Of a stretch of DNA of 64,000 bases, positions 1 through 12,400 are shown piece after piece. The first letter of the stretch is position 1. Every line of letters starts with the position of its first letter. Source of the stretch: Theristus sp. LFF4_11 (taxonomy: Eukaryota > Nematoda > Chromadorea > Monhysterida > Xyalidae). Position numbers and translations under genes: made by a program. Under the pieces are notes generated by a model. The model was not told the DNA's origin. It worked only from the letters and a program-made list of their open reading frames with translations, and did not search any database. Location of the stretch: positions 1-64,000 of the forward strand of contig JASANC010000629.1 of NCBI GenBank assembly GCA_030248135.1, given 5' to 3'.

Positions 1-24
1 TCTGGTTAAGAAATTTTGTTCCAG

Positions 25-1098
25 AGTTTCCGACTTCCATAACATCCAAGTAACACGGACGCAAAACTCAGGTGACTTCACGGTGACTATCAAATCGAGT
101 GCCAGTGTAGCCGCAAATATTGTCGTAATGCTCGTCGCCTGGTGGCTGCTGTGTTCAATGTGGACGCTGGCGCTTGCCAAGCGCGACCGAATGGCCGCAA
201 AAATGGCATTGAACCTGGCACGCGCGACTCGCAACATTTTGTCCGATGTCGATATGGCCAGGATAAACACCAGATCGACGCAGGAACAACTGGAGATGCA
301 GTGCAAGTTGAACGAAGCGCTGAAGGAGGTATTATCTTTATTTTGGCTCCGGGACTCAATGCGTTTGCACACGGCGGATAGGAGAATGTTTCACGGAATT
401 CAAAATTAGGTTATGGTATACCCTTCGCAGTGTGCTGACGTTTTACGGGTTTGGTTCGGTTGTGGGGTTTTTCTCAAAGCGTAAAACTTGTGCCTCCGAT
501 CTTCCTGAAACGATAATACAGAAAACTGTCTTTGAGCTACATGCACATTCTGTGTACCCTCGTCACTTTTAAGTTTGTTATGTACTTTCTTAGTTGCGGT
601 CAAACACAGTAAAAGTTGTCGTTTACGTTTACATTACATTAGGTGCAAGAGACCTGTCGTCGTGAGGCCGGCTTAAAACTCTACTTACTGAATCGACGAC
701 AAAAACGGCAAATCACCGTTGAGCAAGTTCGTCTTGTGCGACAGCGACATTTCGGTGTGCAGTGCGACTTCTCGCCGCAGAACCACGTCAGCGTTCAAGA
801 GACGATTAAATGCGACACGAAATCGGTGCAAATGGTCACAAAACCGAAAACACCGGAACCCGAAGAGTTCGACGATTTGTTAGGAGAACTCGGAGACGTT
901 CAGGACACCGCGAGATTGACTGGTGCTGCGACAGACAGAAGCAGAGCTCGAACGGGTGTCTCAACGGTGCGATCACCAAACGTCCGTGTTAACGCCGAAC
1001 ATGTGGTATTGAAACAGCCAACCGTGTTCAGTTGGGGCTCGTCGGTGCGCTATTATCCAAAGGCGTTCGAGCCGTTTCGACTTTCGTCTGCCAAATAG
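25..1098 (+). CDS. Unrecognised single-pass membrane protein, last two exons (5' end outside window)
   Basis: Two exons join in phase: 25-328 (acceptor ttccag at 19-24, entering with one carried base) and 643-1098 (acceptor at 641-642, stop TAG 1096-1098). Together they encode about 253 residues. The reading frame is open from the acceptor, so the true start lies upstream of the window. The order is a short Thr/Ser-rich segment, a strongly hydrophobic stretch (from IVVML to TLALA, about 20 residues) followed by KRDR, then a helical, charged region (ARATRNILSDVDMAR onward) and a disordered acidic tail containing PEPEEFDDLLGELGD. This suggests a type I membrane protein with a cytoplasmic coiled-coil-like region. 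I do not recognise the family. The intron 329-642 is largely a MITE-like element. The conserved phase, the hydrophobic-then-basic order and a normal stop support a real gene; function is unknown. Confidence 0.6.
329..519. mobile_element. MITE-like inverted-repeat element filling the intron of the first gene
   Basis: The element starts with GTATTATC (329-336) and ends with GATAATAC (512-519), an exact 8 bp inverted terminal repeat. Its interior matches the element at 33541-33751: both have TTATCTTT..TTTTGG near the left end, TTTGCACAC and GAATTCAAAATT in the middle, and CTTCCTG.AACGATAATA near the right end. The left terminus coincides with the 5' splice site of the intron. Confidence 0.6.
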
Positions 1099-2752
1099 CG
1101 ATTGTAGTCGCGTGCCGCGCTATACTATATATTGCCAGATAAAGAATCACAGTAAACATGTTTCCTAGGCAATGATTTCACGAAATGCAAGGTGTTTCTG
1201 CCTGTTCACTGTGGTTTGTAACGCTAACGCATGCATTCCGTGACGCAATGTTATTTTGTTGCACGATACACAGTGTAGAAAACACCGAATTTATTGTTGA
1301 ATGATTGCTTCAGCTTCCACTGCTTTTGTTGTCACGTCTTCACAGATGTAACGACTGCAATGTTGTTGTTGTTGTAATTTGTATCGGTTGCAGGGTCGTG
1401 ATGGTGAGTGCAAAAAGGCTGAGACCGATGCGACTACAAGTACGATCGCATGTTTTCGCATTGAAAAAGAAAGAAGTATTCAATCGCAACGATTCATGCA
1501 AATGCTCTACCATCCACTAGCGTTCCCCACTGACACTGATTTTTATGAGAATTCTAGCGATTTGCTGTGATCTTTATCATGTTTATGTTTTTTTTAAGTT
1601 TTTTAATTCAATTGTTGTTGGTTTAGCACTGTAAGTTTGAATTAAACTGCATCATAAAGTATTCCGGAGGCGACCGACGGCGATGAAATCTTTTAATTCA
1701 GGTCAACCAACCGGCGGCACATAAAATTAAGAAAACACAAAATACAAAAGTGTACAATCTGCGCGATTGCAACCACAACAAACACATTTTACCATAATCA
1801 ATTATGTTTTACATATCAGGGTAACGAATAATGCCGTTAAATTAGTTTAGAATACAATCAGAAAAACATTTCCCGACAAAAACACCGTAACTACCATAAC
1901 TACATCTGTAACTGTGTAACTGGAGCCCTTTATCTAAAAATTGTTTAGTCACAACCTGTCCTATTAACATTATTGTGACGTCTACCCATTATACCATCTA
2001 CTAATGTTTATCTTTCGTTTCGTGTGTTTTTGCGCGAAACGTTTTCAATACACTAAACTGGCGCCTATACGGTGTGTAATCAATTAACTGGACTACGTAC
2101 CATTGCAAAAACTAGGTCTACACGAGATCAGTTCGGTTGGAGAAAAGATTAGAATAATTGGAATATATAATTGGAATCCATGGCATACCGAAACACGTGA
2201 ACACGGAACCAACAGTTCTCACACGAAAAACTAGCAAGTGACACTTTTGAGTTTTTTTTTTTAATTTTGAATCATTCGCCAAGTTATGAACACAGTCAAA
2301 TGCAATCACAGTTTTCAAATGAGACAGATTAATAGGCAGGCGTGTGAATTGAATTGTTTTCCACCAATTGTTCAACATACTCGTAGCCATACCAACAATG
2401 AACGGGCCATATCAAACTCGGCCGATCGTTAACAAGTTTGTTTCGCCAATTACATTCGTGCTACACTGTACACGTGAACACAACAACGATTGTGAAATGT
2501 TGTATACGTGCGAACGGAAGCCACATTTGATTATGGTGTTACTGTTACACAGTCGGGTTTTATTGTGTTATTTGGCATCTTAGTGCACATGGAGTTTCAC
2601 GCCACGATATTGACATGTTACATGGACGCATGCGTGCAATATGTTTGTTTGAATTCATTTACATTCTCTCGATTGAACAGAAAGAACGGTAAAATTTCAT
2701 GTATGTCTCGATTATTTTGATGTTGATCATCAACAACGACAACACAATGAAA

Positions 2753-2962
2753 TACAGGGTGGATGGTTGTTAGAGTACGTATTTTGGTTTCACATGTTAA
2801 CACCAGATTCATTAACACCAGATAATGACGTTGTAAGTTAAGTTCAGCCCCAAAGGAAACGTAATACTCTCCGTATACAATATACTTTGGACATGAAAAC
2901 ACACGCAGTGAGTTCAACTAGAGAAAACGTGAGCTGGTGTCGATCATTACGACCACCCTGTA
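2753..2962. mobile_element. Short TIR element with TACAGGGTGG / CCACCCTGTA ends
   Basis: About 210 bp bounded by tacagggtgg on the left and ccaccctgta on the right, a perfect 10 bp inverted repeat. A relative with the same left end lies at 13013-13215. TA-flanked CAGGGTG termini are typical of mariner-type non-autonomous elements, so that assignment is inference from family knowledge. No coding capacity. Confidence 0.55.
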
Positions 2963-3094
2963 AAGAACGACATTGTAAAATAAAAACGTACATGCGTGAA
3001 ACGCATTGACGCCTCGAGCGAGTAAACACCATAATAAGGTGGCCATAGTATTAGAAACTAGGCGGAGTCGCCCGCTGATTGGCCGCAGCGTACG

Positions 3095-3110
3095 GTGTGT
3101 GTGTGTGTGT
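3095..3110. repeat. GT dinucleotide microsatellite
   Basis: Eight consecutive GT units just upstream of the engrailed start region. Confidence 0.8.
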
Positions 3111-3455
3111 CGGTTTTCTTGACAAGGTTACTACTCGTTTTTCACACGCTTGTTTGTCGAGCGCCTCTTTCTTAAAAGCAATATGGTCACTTGGTGGTTT
3201 TTCTCTGTTCTTCAGAGAGCAGTGCAAATATAATTATTTGATTGCCGAAGAGTGCCCGTGTAACTGAACTGTATTACAAGTAAAACTTCTGTTTTAGAAA
3301 TCTCACGCTAATAATCAAATTTCAAGGTGGCAAAGATTACATCACGTAACTAAGTACATTCTGTTTCAGGAATCTCAAACGTGGTAATAATAAACTTTCA
3401 ACGAGGCAAACATTCTATATCACGCGGCTAAAAAAGTACAAACCAGAGCAGCACC

Positions 3456-6400
3456 ATGGACACGAGTTTCGGCTCGGACGGAGAACGCTCGACCAGTTCG
3501 TTCAGTGGCGATTCGGCGCACGGCACCGCCAGTCCACCGACGTCGCCGTTGACGAGCAACAACAGCAGCACCGGCTCACTGAAGTTCTCGATCGCGCAGA
3601 TACTCAGTCCGACGTTCGGACGGAAACTAGTGAGTTATGTTTATGATAGAGTGTGTTCGTTGAAATCGGTCACTTTCACGCAGAATACCGCTTGAATTAT
3701 AGTGATAGGGAGAACATTAACGAATGTATCGGTTTTGATTGAAATCCAGCAGCCTATTTGCGGCTATAAACATGTGTTTCTTTCAACATCGACCCTGTAC
3801 TTTTTTGGATAACTTTACGAATGTTTGAATTCCCGCGTCATGCATGAAACTGTTTACCGATCTTTGCGCGCATTGAGTTTCGGGACCAAAATAAACGAAA
3901 TTTAATACAGGAACACGTTCATATTCTCAGATCATCCAAGACCTACCTACCTACCTGTCAATACATCCACCCACCGATCGTTCACTCCCTCGATCCATCC
4001 AATTTATTTCTCGAAAAAGCAGGAAACTTCGAAAAACCTGTGTGAACAGCATGTAGTTCGGAGACCCAACACTCAAAACTCAAACTCATGTAGTTCACTC
4101 GAGTTCCAGAGCGCCGACAACGAGCGATCCCCGACGAAACTCTCTTCGACCGGCAATTCGCCGTCGTCCGTCGACAGCGGCAAAGTGCTGAGTCCACAGT
4201 CGTTGCGTTCCTCTCATCCGTGCTCACCGAACAACGGCACCTTCGGCGCTAACAACACTAAGGACACTACAACTCGACTGCTGTCCCCGGGCACAACACC
4301 CGCCCCGGGCGGCCTCTCCTCGCCCGGTGCTCCGAACGCGGGCGACGCCGGCAGCAGCCTGTTCCCGCCGTCTCAGCCGCTGTGGCCGGCCTGGGTTTAC
4401 TGTACCCGCTATTCGGATCGACCGAGTTCAGGTAATTATGTGTGTTAGGACGCTTTGCTTGTTTTTTAGTTTACTGTTCTTTTTTCTCAATGTTGCATTT
4501 GCGATTTTGTGGTGTGAAATTGAGTGTCGTCTTGAATAACTGTGGTGATTTTGATGATCAGGTTTTGAATAAGTGTGGTGATTCAAATACTTGTGGTATC
4601 TGTTGTGACGTTGATTTCCAGTTGACCATGTGGTCTGTGTTTTGTGCCATTGAGTTGAGTGGTCGTAGAAATTTGAAAAAGCGTTTGAAAATGCAATTAA
4701 AAAAATTCTCGTACGTGTCCTTTAACTCACAGAAGTTCAACTTTGTGCCTTTCACCACCGTATAACTTTCTTTCTCTGTTAGTTCATCATTGAAGTTTTG
4801 CTGCTTCCTTCCCACGTTCCGCTCGCACACCGAAAAAATGGCCCAGTTAACGCGTTTATCGTGGACAAGTCAATTGCGTGTTGTTGTCTTTTTAACGGGG
4901 TAATTGCGCCGTTTTGTAGTTGCAACCGGACTGTAAACCAGCACAACTTTTAGTATAATTAAGCATCAAAAGTGTCGTTAAATGTCAAAATTGTGCAACG
5001 TTCTTCCTGCCATGTTGATGCGCGAATCCACTCTCTTCTGTGTTCTTGTTTCCCACCGTAATGTGCAGCCCGTGTTTATGTTTCTTTCTTCATTTTAAAA
5101 TTTCCAAGACGGCGTTTAATTAAAACAATCTGTCTTACTGTAACGCCATGGAAGACTGCACTTTATAAAACTCAATTCGGAAAAGATGTATATAAGTAGT
5201 GCACAATGCCATGCGAATAACAACTATGTGCATACTTTAAGTTGCTAAATCGGCACGTACAAAACGCGCCAGTCGTTTGGAATTAATAAATGCACTAAAA
5301 TATAAAGTCGTCCAAAACGCGTACGGCAATCCATATAATGAATATTATTTCAAAAATAACTCGCTGTAGAAAAACAAATAACATGCACCAGTCGCTCGCA
5401 AAACGTCTGTTTTACCCGATGTAATTGGACTTTTCACGAAAAGAGAGATACATAAAGAAAGATTTTAATCTGATTTTTGTATCGAAATGTGATACTATGG
5501 CACTCAAAGCAGTCGAGTGTACAGGGTACATGGCCGCTATTTATTAACTATTATATTTCGTTAATGTGCATATAGCGTGACTTCACATGCCTGCAACTAC
5601 GTGCTGTGTGCACTTGTAAAGTTGTCATGTTTTACATTAAAATTTATAATGTTATATTTACCGTGAACGTACATTTTAAAGTCGTCGCCGCTTCATGTAC
5701 ACATATGATGTTAGTTGTTATGTGTTGTTGAAAGAGTTTTCGGTTGAAATGTACGGTAAATTTGTTTGGACAGTTTTGTTTCGCTGCTGTGTGTGCGAGT
5801 GTGAGCATTTTACATGTATGTATCTATCTATCTATTCCGCATAAAGACAATTATTCGCGTTTTCGCTGAATTACAAAGAGAATATGGGTATATATAATTT
5901 TAAATCGAGATGTTTTGCGGCATTGTGACAGCTGTATTATGGGATACTTACATGATACGGTCTCTCTGTTAGTTTTCACGTTCTACAGATGTCTGTCTGT
6001 ACATGATGTGTAGCGCCCCATAGTTTTCGAAACAACATGCATGAATCATTGGGTTAGTGCACATGTTTAAATTTTCAGCGTTGTCTTCGTCGCATGTGTG
6101 AGAACCGTGTAATAAAAGTCCACCATTTGAGAACTTTATGTGGCGCCAATGCCAAGCGCTAATAGATCACTCAAACTTCTGTCAGCTCCAAACAAAATCA
6201 AGTTACAGTTAATCGTCAAACCGGGTCTGGTGGTTCTCACAGTGGTATTTCAAGTTTCTGTTACCATGGGATGGTAAATGCGGAATGGCAGATTTATAAT
6301 CACATGTAGGCACATGTACCTCCCGTCTTCTTATGAGGTCTTCAAGTTACCTAATCACATGAATTATCTATCAGCGTAAGAAAAACACAAACTATCGGCT

Positions 6401-9400
6401 CGTAAAAAAGGGACCATAAAAGTTCAGCACGCTCCCACCGGTGTGCTCGCCATATGCCTCCGCCCGTGACTAATTGAATGGCATAATTTAATGGCGGTCT
6501 GTATAAAAATATCATTCGAACATGATTATAATCTCTCTGTGGATAAAGAAGAAAGGTCACGCATATGTATATAGAAGAAAAGTTTTTATTACCGCCTGAA
6601 AATTCGCAGATACAGTAATACATGTATGTATGTATCTGTAAATCAAACGCTGTCCATATATCACGTTACATGTAAGTACATCTTGAACGCCTTGCGGCGC
6701 AATTAAAGTACATAAATACCAGTAGAAACTGTTCTCCGCGACGAGCTTCTGAGAACCTGCCACTTAGAACGTTATTTTCAGAGATAGTTGTTGGCTGCTC
6801 ATTAACTGCTCGTAAAGCGTTATTGTATGTCGCGGGTGTGCGTTAGTGTATCCACTTTGCTGATCTGTGAAAATGGTCGTTTTCAAAAGATGAATATATT
6901 GCCATATGTGCGGGTTTCCAACAGGAGAGATCACTATTACTGTACATGTACATATAGGATCACTGTGTATGCTTGCAGTGTTGAATAGTGGTGATCTTTC
7001 AATATACCAGCCAGTCGGTGCGGTGGATCGCTAAGGTCGGTCGGTATTTTCAACATTGTGATAAATGCTTTTCACTGGTAGACTCCGTGTCGCGGCCTTG
7101 GCTCTTCTCTGGGGCTATCCGTTTACATACGATACAACATAACATACAAACGTTAAACACACAGCATAATGTACTTATGATCAGCCGTAGTAAAGTCATT
7201 TTCAAACGGGTAATATATATGCCAATATTTGGAATGGGGAAGTGTAAATATTTTCACGGCTGTCAATAGCGAAATAATGGAGCCACTTTGTCTGGCCGGC
7301 CAATTCGGTTATTTCTCTGTTGTTTCGGCGTGTAGATTCGCACCAACCGACCAGCTGTCCCATAAATCTGGCGCACACGGCAAAGTCGTGTGATTTCAAC
7401 CTGGCCCCATTTGTGTTTTAGTGAGAGTCATTTTCATCTTCAACCAGTATTTTAGAGAGCCTTTCCGGTTTCTTTTCTATTGCTCCCCAGAAATGATGTC
7501 GTTATGCTACATACCACACATTTGGGTGATCATCATCGCCATTCTTCCAGCTTTTTTGCACTTCTGTTTCGAGCTTCTCTAGATTTTTAATAGCTTGTTT
7601 TATAAATGGTGTGTGTGTGTTTTTTCACGACGATTATGTTGAATCACAAATGTGTATTGGTGGAAAAAGTCGAAGTGTGTGTGTTTGTGTGTCCTACTGT
7701 ATACTCGTTTCTAGCTAAACCGGTGCAGAGCGAGACAGAGAGAGAAAGAGGACATGTGAGAAAACCGTGCGAGCAGCTAATGACTGTAAAGGGTGCAACA
7801 CAAGCAGCGAAACAGTTGCCGTCAATCAATCAACGGCGTCTGTATTTCGCGCTGAAAACGACACGACGGCGTTTTCAACGATTGTTGATATGCGCCATCA
7901 TCAACAGAATATCGGTCGCGTCGGCCCTCACACCGACGATGAAGTTATTACCTTCTACAAATTGTAATGTAAATGTTTTCGACACTGATTGTGCAGCTGA
8001 CGTGTTGCTGTGTCGGGGGCGGGAAAACAAACGGCAGAGACGGGAAAAAGAGCTGTTATCGAGGTGTCACAGTGGGGGCGCGCCGTTAAACCGGTTGAGC
8101 TCATATGTTCGGCGTGTGAGTATGGAGCCGAAACAAGAGTGATAGCCTCGCTTCAGTTTGTATAGCTTCGCTCGATAGAGCAGTCACGCGCACTATTTCT
8201 TTTCGCCGCCCGTCAGTCTGTCTCGCACTGTGTTTCGTCTTCAATATCGTTTTCCGGTCGCAGCTGAATACGATGAGAAAAAAGTGTAACGAACTAATCA
8301 GGCTAACGTGTGCTAAGTGGAAGCGTTGTTCGTATTGGAACAATTAGCCGATATATTACCGCTTAGGGTGGATGGAGGAACAGCTGACACGCGCTTAAGG
8401 CTCCTATAAACAGTTTCAACTTTGCTATAGATGCTTTATGGTTTTAATATTATTGCATTTTGACATCCGTATCACGGCGGGTACACAAACCTAGTTATTC
8501 CTGGCTAACCGAAAGTGACATTTATACTTTGGTTCGCCTGAATACATAATTCGATCAATCTCCGCCGTCGTCCACACCCCGCGGCCGCCCCACCCCACCC
8601 TTCGTCCCACCCAGTTTTCAATCAAATAAAAAGGTGGACAGCAGAAGTGACGTGCGTTTGTTGATTGGCTGTTGTGTTTTTTTCTCGCACGTCTGCTCAT
8701 TGTTGCCGTTGTGTGTTGCTAAATCACATAATGAGAGGACGATGTGTGAAGATAATAATCGCGAAATAAATCGCCGCCGATATGATTGCAAGCGCTATAA
8801 CGTGTGTTGTTGTGCTGTTTTTCGCCACGCGCTAACCAACAGCGGCGCACCGTTAACGGTGACTATACTTCACTAAGCTGGATGGAAACAGATGCAACAT
8901 ACAATAATAATAATAAATAAACACGTCCACCTAATGCGGATAAAATTACCCCGAAAGTATTTAGGGAGTGGAGGAAAAAGTGCGGAAAAACGAGCAAATT
9001 ATTGTTCAGCAGTTGGCTGTCATGGGTTCGGTTTTTTTCGGTTTCAAAAAAAACAATCTGAAAAACGTCGGCTGGTGCTCCTATGCACAGATATGTCTTG
9101 TTTGTTCCACAGTATAGAATTACCAGCTACACAGCTTTTCGAAGCTCCTGCTTCTCTGTACCCGACAATTGACGGCTACTTGACAAATAATGACTTAGTT
9201 GTCGAGCACGCGAGAATAAAAAAAAACACACAGAGGGGCGTCTTGTTATCTGCACAGACATTTCGGGCGATTTTTTTGCAGCCGCGTCCTGTGTATTGTC
9301 TATCTTGGTCATACAGTAGTTAAGTGTGGTCGGACTTTTTGGAAATAAGCCGTTAAAACATCCGATGACACCAGAATATTCTTCTTGGACGTCTGTCTAA

Positions 9401-12400
9401 CCCCCCGGACGATTCTGACAGAGACACCCACTAATCATCGAGCGCGCTTATTAAGCCACCATAATTCGGTTGTTCTTTCGCCTCGTGTGTGTCGGCGCTC
9501 TTCTTCTCATGTGACGGAATGTTTTGACGTGGTTTGGTTTTTTTTTAATTTGTCAGAATGTTGCGCAGAAAAGTGTCACTTCGGTTGGTGAACGTGAATG
9601 GTAATAGTGGACAAAGACATAATTCTTAAGTTTTTAACTGAAAAGTACAATGTGTGCGTATGAGGTTAGACATGTGCAATGATTGTTCAATTTATAAATG
9701 ACTTTCAGAGGTTTACTGTAAGCGGTCGAAAGCCTTCTGTGAGGAGATTCTCGACTTGAAAGCTGAATACCGTAGACCTTTTCGCGATATAAACGTGCAT
9801 CAAGCTTGAATATCTAATAACAACATTCTCAATTGTCCCGCTGTCAGTCCGGTGTTTTTAACGAACCACTAATAAAGTGCAGCGATCAGGAAAAGAAGAG
9901 AGAGCAATTTGACGCTGTGACAGGTTCCGAAACGCAGGCTGTACAGTGTACACCTTTCAATTGTGCACACACGGTCAAATAAGCATTCTCAATCATCATT
10001 TAAGGCCATATTAAACTATCTAGCTTGTTAGAAGGGTTTGATGAGACGTGCTTCGAACGACGCTTAAAATCATGTCATTTGCTTCGCAATGATCATGAGG
10101 CCATTTCTATTCAAATTGGCTTGCGTTATCAGTGTTTGTAAACACACTCAAAGCGACGGACGGAAGGAAGATCGTATATATAATCAATTTCAAGTGGCTT
10201 CACCTCCTTTGAAGAGCCTTCTTGAAAATGTAACAAGACGTGGGGTGCCGTGTTATGTCAAAATTGCGCCTCGACAACGCGCGTGGAATTAACACGATTG
10301 ATGGCTTTCAGTCATATAATCGGTTATTATTTTGTTGATTTAAACAAAGCAACGGGGCATAATTATTTCCGCAAACTCTATTGTATCGCTGTGATGAGCA
10401 ACATGAAGAAACGTTAAAAAAAATTTGAACTTATTATCTTCGTAGAAAAGCCGTCCAACACGCTGTTCCGTGATACAAAGTCGTTTGGACGCAAAAAAGC
10501 TGAAATGCTAAAATACCCATAATAAAGCATAATCATAGCCGATCACAGTATATGACAAGGAAATGCTCATTCATTACAGAAACTTCCAAACTTTTGTTTC
10601 ACTTCGAAGCTTTCCCTTCCTCATAATCCTTCTTGTTCACCCAACAATCTTGCAAATTCAACCAAAAAAGTGCTGGTGTAAGGCAATTTTCACATTTCGC
10701 GAGAGACGTGCTAACAAAAAAAGGCGACAATTGTAGCAATATCGTTCTCTCCTTCAGCTCCGGTTCAAATCATTTCCGTTATCATCCATTTTGTCCACAT
10801 ATCTTTTGCTCGACATCCGAAACATCCGGGAATGAAACAAGGAAAAGGGGATAACACAAACAACAACGCCAGAGACGACGACACAGACATCATGTACATG
10901 TATGTAGTTCGTGCGTCGATCAACAATAATGGCGGTTTGTTCATTTGGTCTGCGCCCTAAAATTAATATCAATTACCCAATCTTCTCCCTTATTCGGTGT
11001 CGGCGCCGCGAAGCCTCTTTTGTGGTGTTTTTTGATGATTATTTCATGAGCAATGATCACGTGATTCATTTCAAACAAGCCTTGCGCCTCGTTGGTACAT
11101 ACACACCGCAATATATTGCAATTCGACTTGCATTGTATACAATCTAGTATATGTTTCTGTGTGTCGACAATATTATGTAATTGAGAATTTTCTAAACGAA
11201 TTTACCGAAAACAAGCAAACGACCAGGCATTGTGAAATTGTCCAGAAATTTCGTCTTCCTGCGCACTCGTTAACACTGGATTTTCTGCCTTTCTTTCTCT
11301 CTCTCCAATCACGTAAACAAAATGAACAGAAAAGCCAATATCGCACACAAAATTCAGCATTATCTTGGCCATTTCACCGGGGTTTCCGCAATACATACAT
11401 CCAGCTAATTAAGTGAGCTTATCCCATTTAAGAATTGCGGTACCGCTGCAATTTTATTTTGTTTTTACTCGTATAGGAACCGAATTATTTAACTTTAAGT
11501 GGGCCATTTTAGCGGCTTAATCGGAAATTACCGATACGTGAAATTAAATTGACCGTTGAAAGCCGGATTGCGCTGTGCATATGTATGTGCACCGGTTGAA
11601 ATCAAAGATTGCCGAATTTTAATTGAATAATTCAAGCGAAATAATAGAAACGAGATTCCCAAAAGTATTCCGTGTGCGTGTTCAAGATGTGGATTGTATT
11701 TTTAATATGCTCTGCCGATATCAATTTATTCCAAAACCACACCGTTACTAGCAAAGTAGTTGCACTGAATTGACGAAAAATCGCAAAGGCTTTGTTGTCG
11801 TTTTTCTGATAATTGCGTTTTCACGTTAGCTCGAAAGAAACGCAAATGATACGTGAAGCTCTTTCAATTTACATAAACCCCACTGGCATATCTTGTAATT
11901 TCTAAGGGGCTTCTCAAATTACAGCGTAATCTTGAGCCGTACGGTAAAAACAGTTCAATGCCATTTCAAGAGAAAATGACATGGAATGGTGAAACCAAAA
12001 TAATCGCAAACAAACTGTTACGGTACTCGTGAAAAAATTACTCGAAATGCAATGAAAATAAAACGACAAGGTAATCATCACGCTGGTATAGACTGATTGC
12101 TATCTTTACAACACGCACGTTAACACGGTGAAAATTCTCTTCATTTTGCTGCAGAAAAGTTAAACTGCAAACCATCACCACCACCACGCGTAAAAAAAGT
12201 ATGAAACAAGCAAACATTTTCAAGAAAGCGGGCACTTGAAATGATATAAAAGACGACTGTGTGGAGGTTCATGTGTCAAGTATTGAGATGCGCACAACTG
12301 ATAGAATCATTTTGCACACATTTTTACATTACTTTTTTATGGTGTGTAAACTGGTAAACGAAACGTTATTAGCATCTATGCGCGTTTAACGGTATTTAAT

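Larger units (their letters stand above)
1099..3455. other. Intergenic / 5' flank of engrailed; no gene recognised
   Basis: No ORF here has a recognisable domain or splice-consistent neighbours. The stretch is AT-rich. It holds a TACAGGGTGG-ended inverted-repeat element (2753-2962) and a GT microsatellite (3095-3110). The proximal promoter and 5' UTR of engrailed presumably lie at its right end. Confidence 0.6.

Noticed and set aside
7606..8142. 178-codon ORF inside engrailed intron 2
   Set aside because: Starts in a TGTG-rich repeat, has no recognisable domain and no splice-consistent partner; lies wholly in an intron on the sense strand.
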